Positions 23,601-34,063 of a DNA stretch of 64,000 nucleotides are shown one piece after another. Source of the stretch: Terfezia claveryi (taxonomy: Eukaryota; Ascomycota; Pezizomycetes; Pezizales; Pezizaceae); NCBI GenBank assembly GCA_015179025.1, contig WHUX01000001.1, forward strand, positions 248,001 to 312,000. Reading direction: 5' to 3'. The notes below the pieces were generated by a model. It was not told the DNA's origin, searched no databases, and saw only the letters and a program-made list of their open reading frames with translations. Each line of letters opens with the position of its first letter. Within the stretch, counting starts at the first letter, position 1. The translations under genes and the position numbers were made by a program.

Positions 23601-24514
23601 TGCTGTCTATCTCATCAATAAATTCTTGGGTTAGTGGTCTTGCCGGAAGCTCTTTCTCGTTGGAGCCCGTCCTGGGGAACATGGCCCTCAGTTGGTCAAT
23701 GCGATTTATGTACGTATCATGCTATATATATGTCAGTCACCACCACCATATTGATCTCAGGGTGATGCAACAAGGATGTATAATTTATTAAGGGTTCAGT
23801 TAAAGTGCTTACAATTGACTGCAGCTGCGCCCTGTCTCCTTCAAGCTCAGCCCTTGACATCGCTTGCTGCAGCAGGGTACAGGCATCCCTATACGCCTCC
23901 ATCGCGCCTTCAATATTGCCAGCATTGTCAAGTAGAACTGCCGTGTTCGCCTTTTGTAGTGCGGAGGACAGCATGGCTCGTTGAGACGAGGACCTGTGTT
24001 GCCTCGTTTTGTGTGGTACGGACAACTGCCTATGTTGTACTTTTGGTCTCTCAGGGGGCGGCGGTGGTGGTGGTCTTGACGGTTGAATTGGAGGGGGTGT
24101 TATGTGCTGTGTCGCAGTTGAAGCCTTATCATCATTTACTCTGGCATTGCTAGATTCGATAGCAGGGGACGGTGAGGTCTGAGTTCGAGGTCCCTGGTTA
24201 GATCCTCCCGGGTGTGTGGTGACAATGTGAGGCACGGACACTGAATGAGCGTGTGAAGCGCGGACTTTGGAAAGAGTGCTGGAGTCGCTGTTGCTCCGTG
24301 AAAGGCTGGATGCAGATCCGGACCACCGGTTAAGCTTTCTGCCCTCTGGAGTACCCCTTATTGTGCTACTACCACTGCTGTCTACCGCTAGTGCCGGGGC
24401 CGGTTGGGTAGAGAAGAGAAATACCCCACCTTTCCCAGAAGAAGACACTGGAGCAAGTGGCTCAGAAGGCTGGGGGAGAGGATGGGAGAGGGCGGCCGTA
24501 CTTGCTCCAAACAT
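20680..24514 (-). CDS. MIT-domain protein, large
   Basis: Two exons on the minus strand, 24514-23813 and 23721-20680, with a 91-bp intron; 1247 residues. A MIT (microtubule interacting and trafficking) helical hairpin spans about residues 180-250: RAMLSSALQKANTAVLLDNAG, EGAMEAYRDACTLLQQAM, and after the splice HDTYINRIDQLRAMF. MIT domains bind ESCRT-III tails and act at endosomes. The middle (about 300-850) is disordered: acidic Asp/Glu tracts, poly-Pro runs and many Ser/Thr. The C-terminal third has ordered segments (SRPFWLMRCLFQSIAHTRGG, KGVKIKAVDDKISACDLV, ELSQRHAAEFFGLYICRFVL) typical of a conserved fungal family of unknown role. The basic, Pro-rich N terminus is poorly conserved. Membrane-trafficking involvement is inferred from the MIT domain only. 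Confidence 0.85.
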
Positions 24515-25380
24515 CCCGACCAGACACCAACGCCCTTATAGAAAATGAGGCTAATCTCTGATTGAAACAATTAAACTGGACGGGGGTGGAGAAACAAATG
24601 GGAAACTGCCTATGAACTCTGCCGCTTGGGGGGAGGGAATGAATGATTGAGGCAGCCGCTGCCAGAAGCTGAACACGAAAACGAGTGGTGAGCGCGTCGC
24701 TTGGGGCCTTCCGATGCTTTCGTTCTCTGCTGGACTGAAGCTCTTTTGACTGGGGCGTGATGTTGCCGTACACCTGTACAACCCACCAGTATCTACAGAT
24801 CAATTGAATTTCCCCGAAAGTAACAGGCAACAGAGACTATTCGTATTGAGGGGGGGGGACGCCTCAAGTACGGCAGCAGGAGAGCACGATTTGACTTGCG
24901 CCCCTGTCCCGCACACAGAGATATTCTTCGCTTGATGTGTCGCAATAGTGGAATTGGCGCTTTCGAGGGTAGCTACAGTGACACTCTTCGACATGAATGA
25001 ACGGGAGAGTGAGTATTGGGGCGTGTTCTGCTGGTAGGAGACAAGAGGTGGTCTGAAAGTATGTGAATGACAAAATAAATCGATTGGGCGCAAAGAGGAG
25101 GAGACACGAGATGACAATAATCGGCACCAAGCTGCCTGGGACCATGCACCAGTTGAACTAGATGCGACCCTGTGATAGGAGAAGCTGGCGCCGTAAGGGG
25201 GGAAGAAATGTGAGGGGCTACCAGGTACTTGAGCTTGTTCGGCTCGGAGGGAGAACATACTCCCCAGTCTATGGATATGGAACGTAAGGGGGCTTCACCC
25301 GGCCCAGGTGTGGTTCTCCGGCGGGCGAGAAATACGGGTACCCCATGATGAGAGCTCGCCCAGAGCCGAGCTGCTGTAGG

Positions 25381-25418
25381 CCTACCTACCTACCTACCTA
25401 CCTACCTACCTACCTACA
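25381..25418. repeat. (CCTA)n microsatellite
   Basis: About 9.5 perfect units of CCTA run from 25381 to 25418. Degenerate complementary words (GGTAGGTA, GTAGGTAC) cluster 110-170 bp to the right, so the two tracts could pair in single-stranded DNA or RNA. Confidence 0.95.
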
Positions 25419-25697
25419 TACATATTACCATGCATCATCATGGCCGGGGCGACCTCCCTGAGCGCCCCTTTCTGCCTGTCATTAGGCTGGCGGCACTGCA
25501 CATAGACTACCGGTACAACGAGTGTACCTAGGTAGGTACTACCTGTGTAGGTAGGTACCTGTGTAGGTATGTAGGTACCGGTACATAGGTACCCCGTACG
25601 AACTAACACTAACTCCTCTGTTTCACGCAAGGGGCAAGCAATTGCAACTACCTTAGCATGATAGTCCGGTTTGACATGTGTACCCAAACAAGCTAGG

Positions 25698-25720
25698 TAG
25701 GTCCTAGTCTGGTTAGGTCC
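25698..25720 (+). repeat. TAGTCTGGTT insert with 7-bp direct repeat
   Basis: TAGGTCC at 25698-25704 is repeated at 25714-25720, enclosing the 9-bp TAGTCTGGT; the motif itself runs 25705-25714. Slightly wider, GGTAGGTCC and GGTTAGGTCC match apart from one T. It belongs to the family discussed in the findings. Confidence 0.55.
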
Positions 25721-26297
25721 ATCATTTCTGCTCCTGGTGGGCGCCAGCAGCCCAATTTGGAGATTCCCAAAACCTATCGAAAGAAAGGCAGATTGGAGCA
25801 TGTTCATGTGAGGTACCATCTCTGCGTCATGCCTGCACGGATTTGGAATATAGTATGTATGAACAAGGTAATAAAGCCAGCCTCAGTAACAATTGCAAGC
25901 TTGTCGCCCAGGAATGGACTCTTGAATATCAAGTCGAAGCCTACATAGGTAGCACGCAAATCAGCATACGAAGTCCCCCCCGCGATGTTTCGTTGAAAGT
26001 GGAGTTAAGGTCGTGTAAGTTTCATAGCTCGCCACCCCGTCTCGCTGCACCTTCAAATTCAGAAGATCAACAGGTACACCGAGGGGGGCCGGTGGCAAGA
26101 CCAATGGAAGGAAATTTTTGCCTGCCCTTATCTCATTACGCATGGGTTAAGATGCAATGAGACATACATTAATTTGTCCAAATTTAAAAACAACGTTAGT
26201 TACAACTGACTAAGCTTGTAAATCTTGGCGGGTTTTTCAACTCCAAAAAATATTTGCTTAGCGAGCAAGACAGCAGATCAAGTATACCGCAACAAAA

Positions 26298-28354
26298 ATG
26301 GCGAAACGAACAATTGACGAAGTGGAAGTCGAGCCACTGTCCAACGGAGTTGCGGAAATAGTTGCAAAAAAGAAAAAGAAGGAGAAAAAGGAGAAAAGGG
26401 AGAAGAAAGAGAAGGTTGGGCTTACCGGCGATGCGCAGGTAGAGCTTGAGGAGGAGGAGGAGGCTAAGAGGGAAAGGGGGGAGAAGTACAAGAAGGCCAA
26501 GGAAGAAAAGAAAAGGGAGCGGAAGGAGAAGAAGGGAAAGAAGACGAAAAAGGAGAAAAAGGATGAAAAGGAGAAAAGGGAGAAAACCGGGAAGAAAGCG
26601 GCCGAAGGAGAGGAAGCTGTTGAGGAGAGTAAGCCTGCAGATGAAAACGAAGAGCCGAAGAAATTGTCAAAGGAAGAGCGGAAGGCCTCTAAGGTTGCAA
26701 AGAAGGCTGTCAAAAAGTCCGTAGAGAATAATACTACATCAACAAATGGATCATCTGACAAAGCTTCTGGGTCTTCTACCGCTGCCACGTCCTCGGGAAC
26801 CTACACAGAGCACCCAGAATTGTCCGCAGTACCCCAGCTCACAATCGACGAGTATCTCAAAAAGAATTTCATATCCTCAACAGACCCTCTGAAGGCACCC
26901 CAGCTTAGACCGTTCACCAAATTCCCCTACCTGCCAATTGAAGATGAGACTCAGCAAAAATCCTTTCTCAACTTTACTTCCGGATTCGCGGCACCTACTC
27001 CAATTCAAGCAGCAGTGTGGCCTTACCTTCTTGCAGGGCGGGACTGTATTGGAGTTGCGGAAACTGGGTCTGGAAAAACCCTTGCATTTGGTGTTCCGGC
27101 CATCCGCCGTATTCTAGCACTTCCGGCAAAGGAGAGGAAGGGCGTGAAGGTTCTTGTGGTTTCACCCACTCGAGAGTTGGCTATGCAAAGCCATGAGCAT
27201 CTAGACAAGATGGCCAGGGATGATGGTTTGACTGCTGTTTGTGTATACGGCGGTGTACCAAAAGATGAGCAGAGGAGGCTGTTAAAGAAGGCGACGATTG
27301 TAGTTGCTACACCAGGGCGATTGAACGATTTGATTCAGGAAGGTGCAGCAGATTTGAACAAGGTGGATTACATGGTACTTGATGAAGCTGACCGCATGTT
27401 GGACAAGGGTATGTTTGTCTCGTTTCCACTTGCCTCTGCAAATTGCTAACGACTATGCCCTGGCTGTAGGTTTCGAGGAGGACATTAAAAAGATCATTGG
27501 GGCTACCTCACCTGTTGGGCGCCAAACGCTCATGGTATGCATTGCTCCAATAATCCATAATGCTATGTATAATTTTGCTTACACAGTTCAAATAGTTCAC
27601 TGCAACCTGGCCCCAATCTGTTCGTGATCTCGCTGCTACGTTCATGAAGACTCCTGTTCACTTCACCATTGGAGACAACCCAACCGGAGACCTTCGAGCA
27701 AACGTCCGCATCGCCCAGCAGGTTGAGGTTGTTGACCACTTTTCTAAGGAGAGACGCCTGAACGAGCTCATAAGGGGGCACCAGTCTGCAAACAGCGAAG
27801 CTGACAGAATTCTTGTATTTTGTTTATACAAGAAGGAGGCCGTGCGTGTTGAGAACTTCTTGCAACAGAAAGGATACAGAGTTGCTTCTATCCATGGAGA
27901 TCTCAACCAAGGGCAGCGAACACAAGCATTACAATCTTTCAAAGACGGCAAATGCCCTATATTGATTGCCACTGATGTCGCGGCTCGTGGTCTCGATATA
28001 CCGAAGGTCAAACTTGTCATCAACGTTACTTTCCCACTGACCATTGAGGACTATGTCCACAGAATTGGACGAACGGGAAGAGCTGGTGAAACTGGAAAGG
28101 CCGTCACTCTCTTCACAGAGCATGACAAAACTCATTCTGGTGCTTTGGTGAACATTCTCAAGGCGGCCGGGCAGCCTGTGCCGGAGGCTCTCCTGAAATT
28201 CGGTACTACTGTCAAGAAAAAGGAACATAGTGTTTATGGTGCATTTTTCAAGGATACGGAAAATGCTGGGTAAGCCATCTTTCATTGTATCCTGTACAGC
28301 CTCGTGCTAACAGGTATTCACAGGACTGCTAAGAAGATCAAATACTCAGATTAA
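26298..28354 (+). CDS. DBP3: ATP-dependent RNA helicase DBP3 (DEAD box)
   Basis: Nucleolar helicase for 60S subunit production (ITS1 processing of pre-rRNA in yeast). Exons: 26298-27408, 27470-27534, 27596-28269 and 28324-28354; 626 residues. The first 150 residues are a Lys/Glu-rich low-complexity tail ([16 protein letters not shown]), as in yeast Dbp3. Core motifs in order: Q-motif region GFAAPTPIQ (about 230), Walker A AETGSGKT (about 253), PTRELA (about 290), TPGRL (about 337), DEAD box VLDEADRML (about 360), motif III TAT in [12 protein letters not shown] (about 392), [22 protein letters not shown], and motif [12 protein letters not shown] (about 547). The FTATWP form rather than SATFP is typical of DBP2/DBP3. 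All three intron junctions preserve these motifs, and the second acceptor (AAATAG) is fixed by that phrase. Confidence 0.97.
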
Positions 28355-28668
28355 GGTGTTTGGGTGTGAATCCTCTAGTTTGTTTCCCTTTCAATTCATT
28401 ATTTTGTAGATATAGCACTTTATATTCCCTGGAGTCTAAGTATTGCAGGTATACCACGTGATATAGTACCGAAGCCGAGCCGGGATATATAGCGGGGTAT
28501 GTGCGGCCGCAGGGGTGAAATCAGTTAGACCGTTTACCAATTGATTCCTAAGAACCGTCCCAAGTACCTTGAAATTGCGTTATATCAACCATATACCACA
28601 TATAGGGAACATAGAATTGAAGTAACCATACTCGATAGGCTTATTTGAATTTGTTGAGTGCCGTAACC
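28355..28668. other. Intergenic between DBP3 and quinone oxidoreductase
   Basis: A 314-bp gap between two plus-strand genes; it holds the DBP3 3' UTR and the next promoter. No specific site could be named. Confidence 0.5.
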
Positions 28669-30304
28669 ATGAGAGCTGTAGGTCAGTTAACACATTTATT
28701 TCTACCTAATATCGCCTGCTAATAAAGCATAGATATCGAGAATGGGAAGGGCCCAGTGGATGCTCTCTTCTTCGATGAGAATGCTCCAATACCTAAGCTG
28801 AAAAGTGGAGATATTTTGGTGAAGGTTAAGGTGGGAAGAACTCATTTTACCTGATGCTAAAGGATCGCTTCACTCTGTGGAATTTCTATATCCCGATCCA
28901 CGTTTGCGCCATGACCATGAGCTTTCATGAGAGTGGGACTAGTACATGAAAAACATTTGAACTTAACATCTCATTCTAGCAATAATACCAGATTGATACC
29001 CTAGCTAGATTGATGAGACTCCTGCTGAGCTTTGTCTTACTTAGGCCTTCGGGTTAAACCGTATGGACCTCCTCCAACGTGAAGGCCGCTACCCTCTTCC
29101 CCCCCAAGCGCCCAAGACCCTCGGAGTAGAGTTCTCTGGGATCGTGGAGAAACTGTCACCTGAGGTCGAAGGCTTCAAAGAGGATGATGAAGTCTTCGGG
29201 CTTGCGTACGGTGGTACGTACGTATATGCCAAATCGCATATCCTACAGACTAGATGTTAATGAAACCATGGGTAATCACAGGTGCATATGCAGAGTACAT
29301 ATCTGTCTCAACAAAGATGTGCATTCACAAGCCTACAGAACTCACATTTGAAGAGGCCGCAGGTGTTCCAGAGGTATGTTGGCATGCACTGCATTATGCA
29401 ACGCAGACTACAAAGATATGAGGGTAACCTCATACCTAGGTCTGGATCACTGCAATCCAAGCTCTATTTGTCGTGGGAGGGTTCAAGAAGGGTCAAAGCG
29501 TAAGCCACCTCCATTTACCTGCATCTCCACCAGAACTATTCTACCTCTCATTGCCAGAATACCCCTACTAAGTTTAGCTTCAGGTCATGATTCACGCCGC
29601 AGGTGTGTAATTCTTCCTTCATATCAAGCACCACCGATACCCGTCTACTACGTATAGAGTACGTGATACTAGTAGTGTGACTAACCCCAATCAAGCCTCT
29701 GGAGTCGGTATCGCAGCTATTCAACTCATCCGACACCATTCTCCCGAATCTATAATCTTCGCCACCTCCTCTTCCAAAGCTAAACTTGATTTCTGTACAA
29801 AGACATTAGGCGCAAGCCACGGAATTAACTACCGGGAGACAGACTTCTCAAAGGAAGTTCTCTACCTAACGGAGGATAAGGGGGTTGATTTAATTATTGA
29901 TTTCCCGGGCCAGTCTCATTTCCAGAAGAATATCAATTCTGCGGGAATGGATGGGAGGATTGTGTTGTTGGCGCTGTTGAGTGGGGGTGTTTGTAAAGAG
30001 GTGAATATTGCGCCAATTTTGTTTAAGAGGTTAAGGATTGAGGGGAGTACGTTGAGAAGTAGGGACCCAGAGTATCAGGGCCTGTTAAGGGATAAGTTTA
30101 TGGAGCTTGCATTGGATGCGATCAGGGAGAAGAAGATGAAGCTGTATATCGAGAAGGTATTCAGCTGGAAAGACGTGAGCCCCAATATCACATTTGTGAC
30201 TTTGAATATTCACTGATTCCCACACCTCTTATCAGATCAAGGAAGCCCACAAGATGATGGAAAGCAATGCTACCATGGGCAAGATCATCTGTGTGGTTGA
30301 CTGA
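28669..30304 (+). CDS. Quinone oxidoreductase, PIG3/TP53I3-like (MDR family)
   Basis: NAD(P)H-dependent reductase of the medium-chain dehydrogenase family without catalytic zinc. Eight exons: 28669-28681, 28733-28830, 29045-29213, 29282-29373, 29440-29499, 29584-29602, 29696-30174 and 30236-30304; 332 residues, the family norm. Residues about 1-35 read MRAVDIENGKGP...GDILVKVK; NRMDLLQREGRYP, TLGVEFSGIVE and FEEAAGVPE are the PIG3-type GroES-like signatures. The nucleotide-binding loop VMIHAAASGVG is split by a 93-bp intron right after a 19-nt exon. GINYRETDF and DLIIDFPGQSHFQKN follow. Physiological substrates are probably small quinones or electrophiles; this is family inference. The number of small exons is unusual among the genes here. 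Intron 2 (214 bp) has a less typical GTGGGA donor. Confidence 0.9.
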
Positions 30305-31924
30305 AAGAAGAACGTTTTTGCATAAATCTGTATCCACTATACCATCTACACCAAAAAATGGACACCTGATTTCTATACAAAATTACCCTCAAGTCCACGA
30401 ACTCAGAGGAGCCCCTCTTGAGGACTCCCCCATCATCCTACTAAGTACACATACCTTGTTACATGGAACCTTCCATTATTCTCACGTATCACAAATCCTC
30501 TCATACCTGCGAATATACCTCATTGATCTCAAATATAGCTCATTATTTCACGGATAGCTACATATTCACAATCCTCGGCCCCCCTCCGAACAATCTAGAA
30601 TCCTATAATCGGCCTCTACTTTCCCATGGCAGGGTACAGGCAAGACAACCCACGCCCCCCCGCCGAAGGAATAAACAAGCAAGGCCATGCGAAAGCTGCC
30701 ATGATCGTGGCCAATTTAGGTGGGAATGGTGGGCAATGGAAGGTTCCACGATCTCCGGCTCCTATTGCCATCTCTAGGCTAGCGATCTCCTCCTCCCTAC
30801 CGGGAACGGTAACTATAATATACTCTATACGATATTGATTAACAGTCACGAAATGATAAACAGAGGGGAGAAGGGAGGCAAGCCAAGGGGGCTTTTCCGA
30901 AGTTGAAGCTTACAACCCATCACGGCTATCCCCCTTATTTCTTCTATCACGCCACCGCAACCACTGGGGGGCAAACTACGGCACAGCTATGAATGTTGAA
31001 ACTACCTCACCACCCGGAGTTCTTTACCAGTCCCTGTTCCACACCCCGATAAATTCAATTCCGTACTTCCTCCGTGCCCCACCATAGAGCCACACCACTC
31101 GCTTTCAGGGCCCAAGCTCGGGGCAGATAGATATGTTTGCGCCTGAACGGGGGAAAACAAGCCCACGAGCGGACGGAATCTCACATAAGAGTAAAACACC
31201 TGTGATTTGTAATAGAAAATAATGCCAGCACATTCTGTTATACTCTATCTACTCTAAGTTCCATTTAGCAAGAAAACCCAAATAAATGGAATCAGACCCA
31301 AATTCTCATCTCACCCCATGGCGTGATTCGTCTAACGTCCCACTGTCTGTCTACCTCAAGGTTACACACACACACACCACACACACACACACCACACATA
31401 TACCCTATACACACGCACATCTCGCCCCCCCCCCCCCCCCCCAAATTTCATATCCATGATCCACATAACAACCCCATACTTACAAACTACAACTAATCTT
31501 TCTTTTCGTTCTTTTCCAAGATCAGCATGTGCATTGCATTTCCGCCCATCACATCATGTAGGGCAGCCGTTTAAACGTTCTACCGTTAACCGTTTTCAAT
31601 GCATGTAATCATGTACCATGTAAAGATGTGCTATGTAATGTGCCATGTAAGATCATCGAAGCTTTTTCAAATTCTTATCTGACTTGTTGCATCATTTCTT
31701 TCCGGCTCTTACTTCCCGCTTGCGCGCATATGCGTGGCTGTCTGGACCGGCTGCTGGGGGTTGCAGATGTTAGATGGCCGGTTAACGGTGATGCGGTGAT
31801 GTATAGAGGTTTGGTTGCCGCCTATGCTTAGCAGGTTTTTTTTTTGGAGACTCAGGATATGTCAGGTGACTAGTAAAAAATTGACTATATATATTCAGCA
31901 CGCTTGGATAATTTTATATTAAAA
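30305..31924. other. Intergenic, 1.6 kb
   Basis: No gene recognised. It holds the quinone oxidoreductase 3' end, then a simple-sequence block (31368-31442), and finally the upstream region of the tRNA-Leu gene. Confidence 0.5.
31368..31442. repeat. (CA)n tracts and C18 homopolymer
   Basis: CA-repeat tracts (about 31368-31398) are followed by a run of 18 C at 31425-31442. Runs this long are often misread, so the exact length is doubtful. Confidence 0.95.
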
Positions 31925-32019
31925 GGGAAGATGGCCGAGTGGTTAAGGCGCTACGTTTAGGTATTTAGTACCCAAATCCGTAGTGGGAAACCGCGTGAGT
32001 TCGAACCTCACTCTTCTCA
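31925..32019 (+). tRNA. tRNA-Leu (anticodon TAG) with 16-nt intron
   Basis: A type II tRNA with a long variable arm. Acceptor GGGAAGA pairs with TCTTCTC (one G-T pair), the D arm is GCC/GGC, the anticodon stem is CTACG/CGTAG, and the T arm is GTGAG/CTCAC with loop TTCGAAC. Anticodon TAG lies at 31958-31960, reading CUA leucine codons. The 16-nt intron (31962-31977, TATTTAGTACCCAAAT) follows position 37, the canonical place, and its CCCAAA can pair with the anticodon loop. A T6 run (about 32024-32029) gives the Pol III terminator. Confidence 0.95.
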
Positions 32020-34063
32020 TCAAATTTTTTACTTTTTCGTTTGGCATAGATAGGATGTGGGGCTGACCTCGACTACCGCTTTTGGGTTGACTTCCCGATT
32101 GGTCGATTGCCCCTCTTGGTAGAGACGACTTCTGGCTTCAGCCCTCTTTTTAATAGCTTCTTCTCTCACATGATTACGGTACGTTGAGCTCTACAATGGT
32201 CATGACTCTGAGGCTCAAAGATCTACATACCTCTCTCTCCAGATCTTCTCGTCATATATAACTACCGTATCTACCCGCCGTCTACGTACCCTGGCACCAA
32301 TGTAATTATTCCTGAGACATATTGCTCACCATTATACAAAGGATCACCCTACTGTACCATCATTGGTCCGCTACCTGACAACGTTGTATTTACACATATT
32401 GGTTATGCAACAGGGAGGTATGATATGCCTATTGGCTATCCGGTAACCCCTGGGTTGAAACCCCAGATTACGTTCGCTGTTCATGCGTTTTCGACTGCGT
32501 TGTTAACCTACTTTGCTATTAATTATATCCCACATGATTCATAACATACGTAATCTTCCGGAGCTCGAGTATACGTCAATATATCATGTCGTGGGGTCAT
32601 TCCATATTTTGGTGTTGCTTTTTTTTTTTTTCGTACTGCATGGCTCAGAGTCGCTTCTAGTTCAATTCCCTCTTCATAAAAGAGCGTACTCGATCAGTGA
32701 CTCTTTCATGCCGTGCTCGAATACGCAAATGTATATCTTGTAGAACAAAGGGTAATGATGCGGTATATACCTGGACCACGTATCGGAGTAGGTAGTATTC
32801 AGGACAGTACGTTGTATTCAGGAAATCATATCAAAGTAAGAAAGATAGCCGGCCCATGTACCCTCAGTGACCTTCCACCATCAAACTCCACCTCTGTTGG
32901 CCCCGATCCCATTCCGCCGATGCCATGCCAATGCTCCCGTGTCTCCGCCGCTTGTGCCCGTTCCCGTATCTCCCAGCCAAGACGATGATCCTGTCCAGTT
33001 AGCCCACCTCACCATAACCGCCAGCGCCATTTTTTTTAAAAATTTTTTTCCCACACTACCCAGAAGTTATGAACGATGTCACATCAATCAATATCAGTCC
33101 CAACTCCCCCAACCCGATGTAATCCCTTTGATCTTAGACATATCACTCCCATATTTTTATGGCAAGCAGGAAAAAAGGAAAACATAAAACACTATCATTC
33201 CCAAGACATTCCTTTTAGGTTCCAACGCAGAGAGATCACAAAAGCGTCAAAACATCAGATATAACAGCCAACATAAAAGAGAAAAAAAACCAACTTCAAT
33301 GATATAGATAGATCGTTTCGTTACGGCCGTCACAAGCAAAGTGCTGAAGGGTAGTTGATGTTGTTGGCTAACAGCAAGAAGAATGAGTTGGAAGCCGCAT
33401 GCATGCGTTGGCTCCCGAGAAAAGAAAAGAGATACAGAACCAATGGGAAGAAATAACCAGGAACACACTAGAGTATCCCAATAGTAATAATGGCGAAAGA
33501 TTCGTTAATAAAGAATGTAGGTCCTGAATGGACGGGTTTCATAATAGCTTGATGTGGAATACACTGGAGCCGCCATACAAAAAGAATGCCTAACAAATCC
33601 GATTCAATCGCTGCTGCAAGCCAGCCATGCATTGAGAAGGAAAAAATCGCTGCGTCACTTCGTATCCAGTCCTATGGATTGGTTTTCGCGATAAAACAGC
33701 AGGTCGTTCATTCAATGAGAATATGAAATAGAAATGAAAATGAAAGAAGATTTTGACGACATAACACAATGGTAATCGAGAAATCAGGAATCCCAGCAGC
33801 GAATAACCCCACAGGTAGGAATAAAAGTCGCTAAAGAACGACAATAGTGAAACTTCGAATCAAGTGGAATCCATTGTGACTTATTATTCCTAAACCTAGT
33901 TATGAGATTCGACGGCCGTGACAATAAAAGAGATTCTTTTATATTTCTCTGTAAAACCCCAGATACAGAAGTGAAATTGTCGTAAAATCCGTTAGAAAGA
34001 AAATCCAAGGCGCCTCCAAACCATACGAAGATGATGAATGCTTTGTATTAAACTACCTATAGC
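32020..34063. other. Intergenic, 2 kb, with possible decayed coding stretch
   Basis: No intact gene. Between about 32052 and 32544 (plus) three overlapping frames have protein-like composition: one ends FFSHMITV, the next begins VELYNGHDSEAQ, and the last, open at 32212-32541, contains IYPPSTYPGTN and GYPVTPGLKPQITF. I recognise no family. The right part, from about 33200, is probably the stuA 3' UTR. Confidence 0.35.

Larger units (their letters stand above)
24515..26297. other. Divergent intergenic region, 1.8 kb
   Basis: Separates the MIT-domain gene (minus) and DBP3 (plus) and must hold both promoters. Minus-strand frames of 90-150 codons at 24462-25258 look like chance. It contains the CCTA tetranucleotide array at 25381-25418, many GTAGGTA words at 25520-25590, and one TAGTCTGGTT insert at 25698-25720. 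Confidence 0.5.

Noticed and set aside
31368..31442. CRISPR-like or satellite repeat
   Set aside because: It is only CA dinucleotide and C homopolymer sequence with no spacer pattern. No CRISPR array is expected in a fungal nuclear genome.
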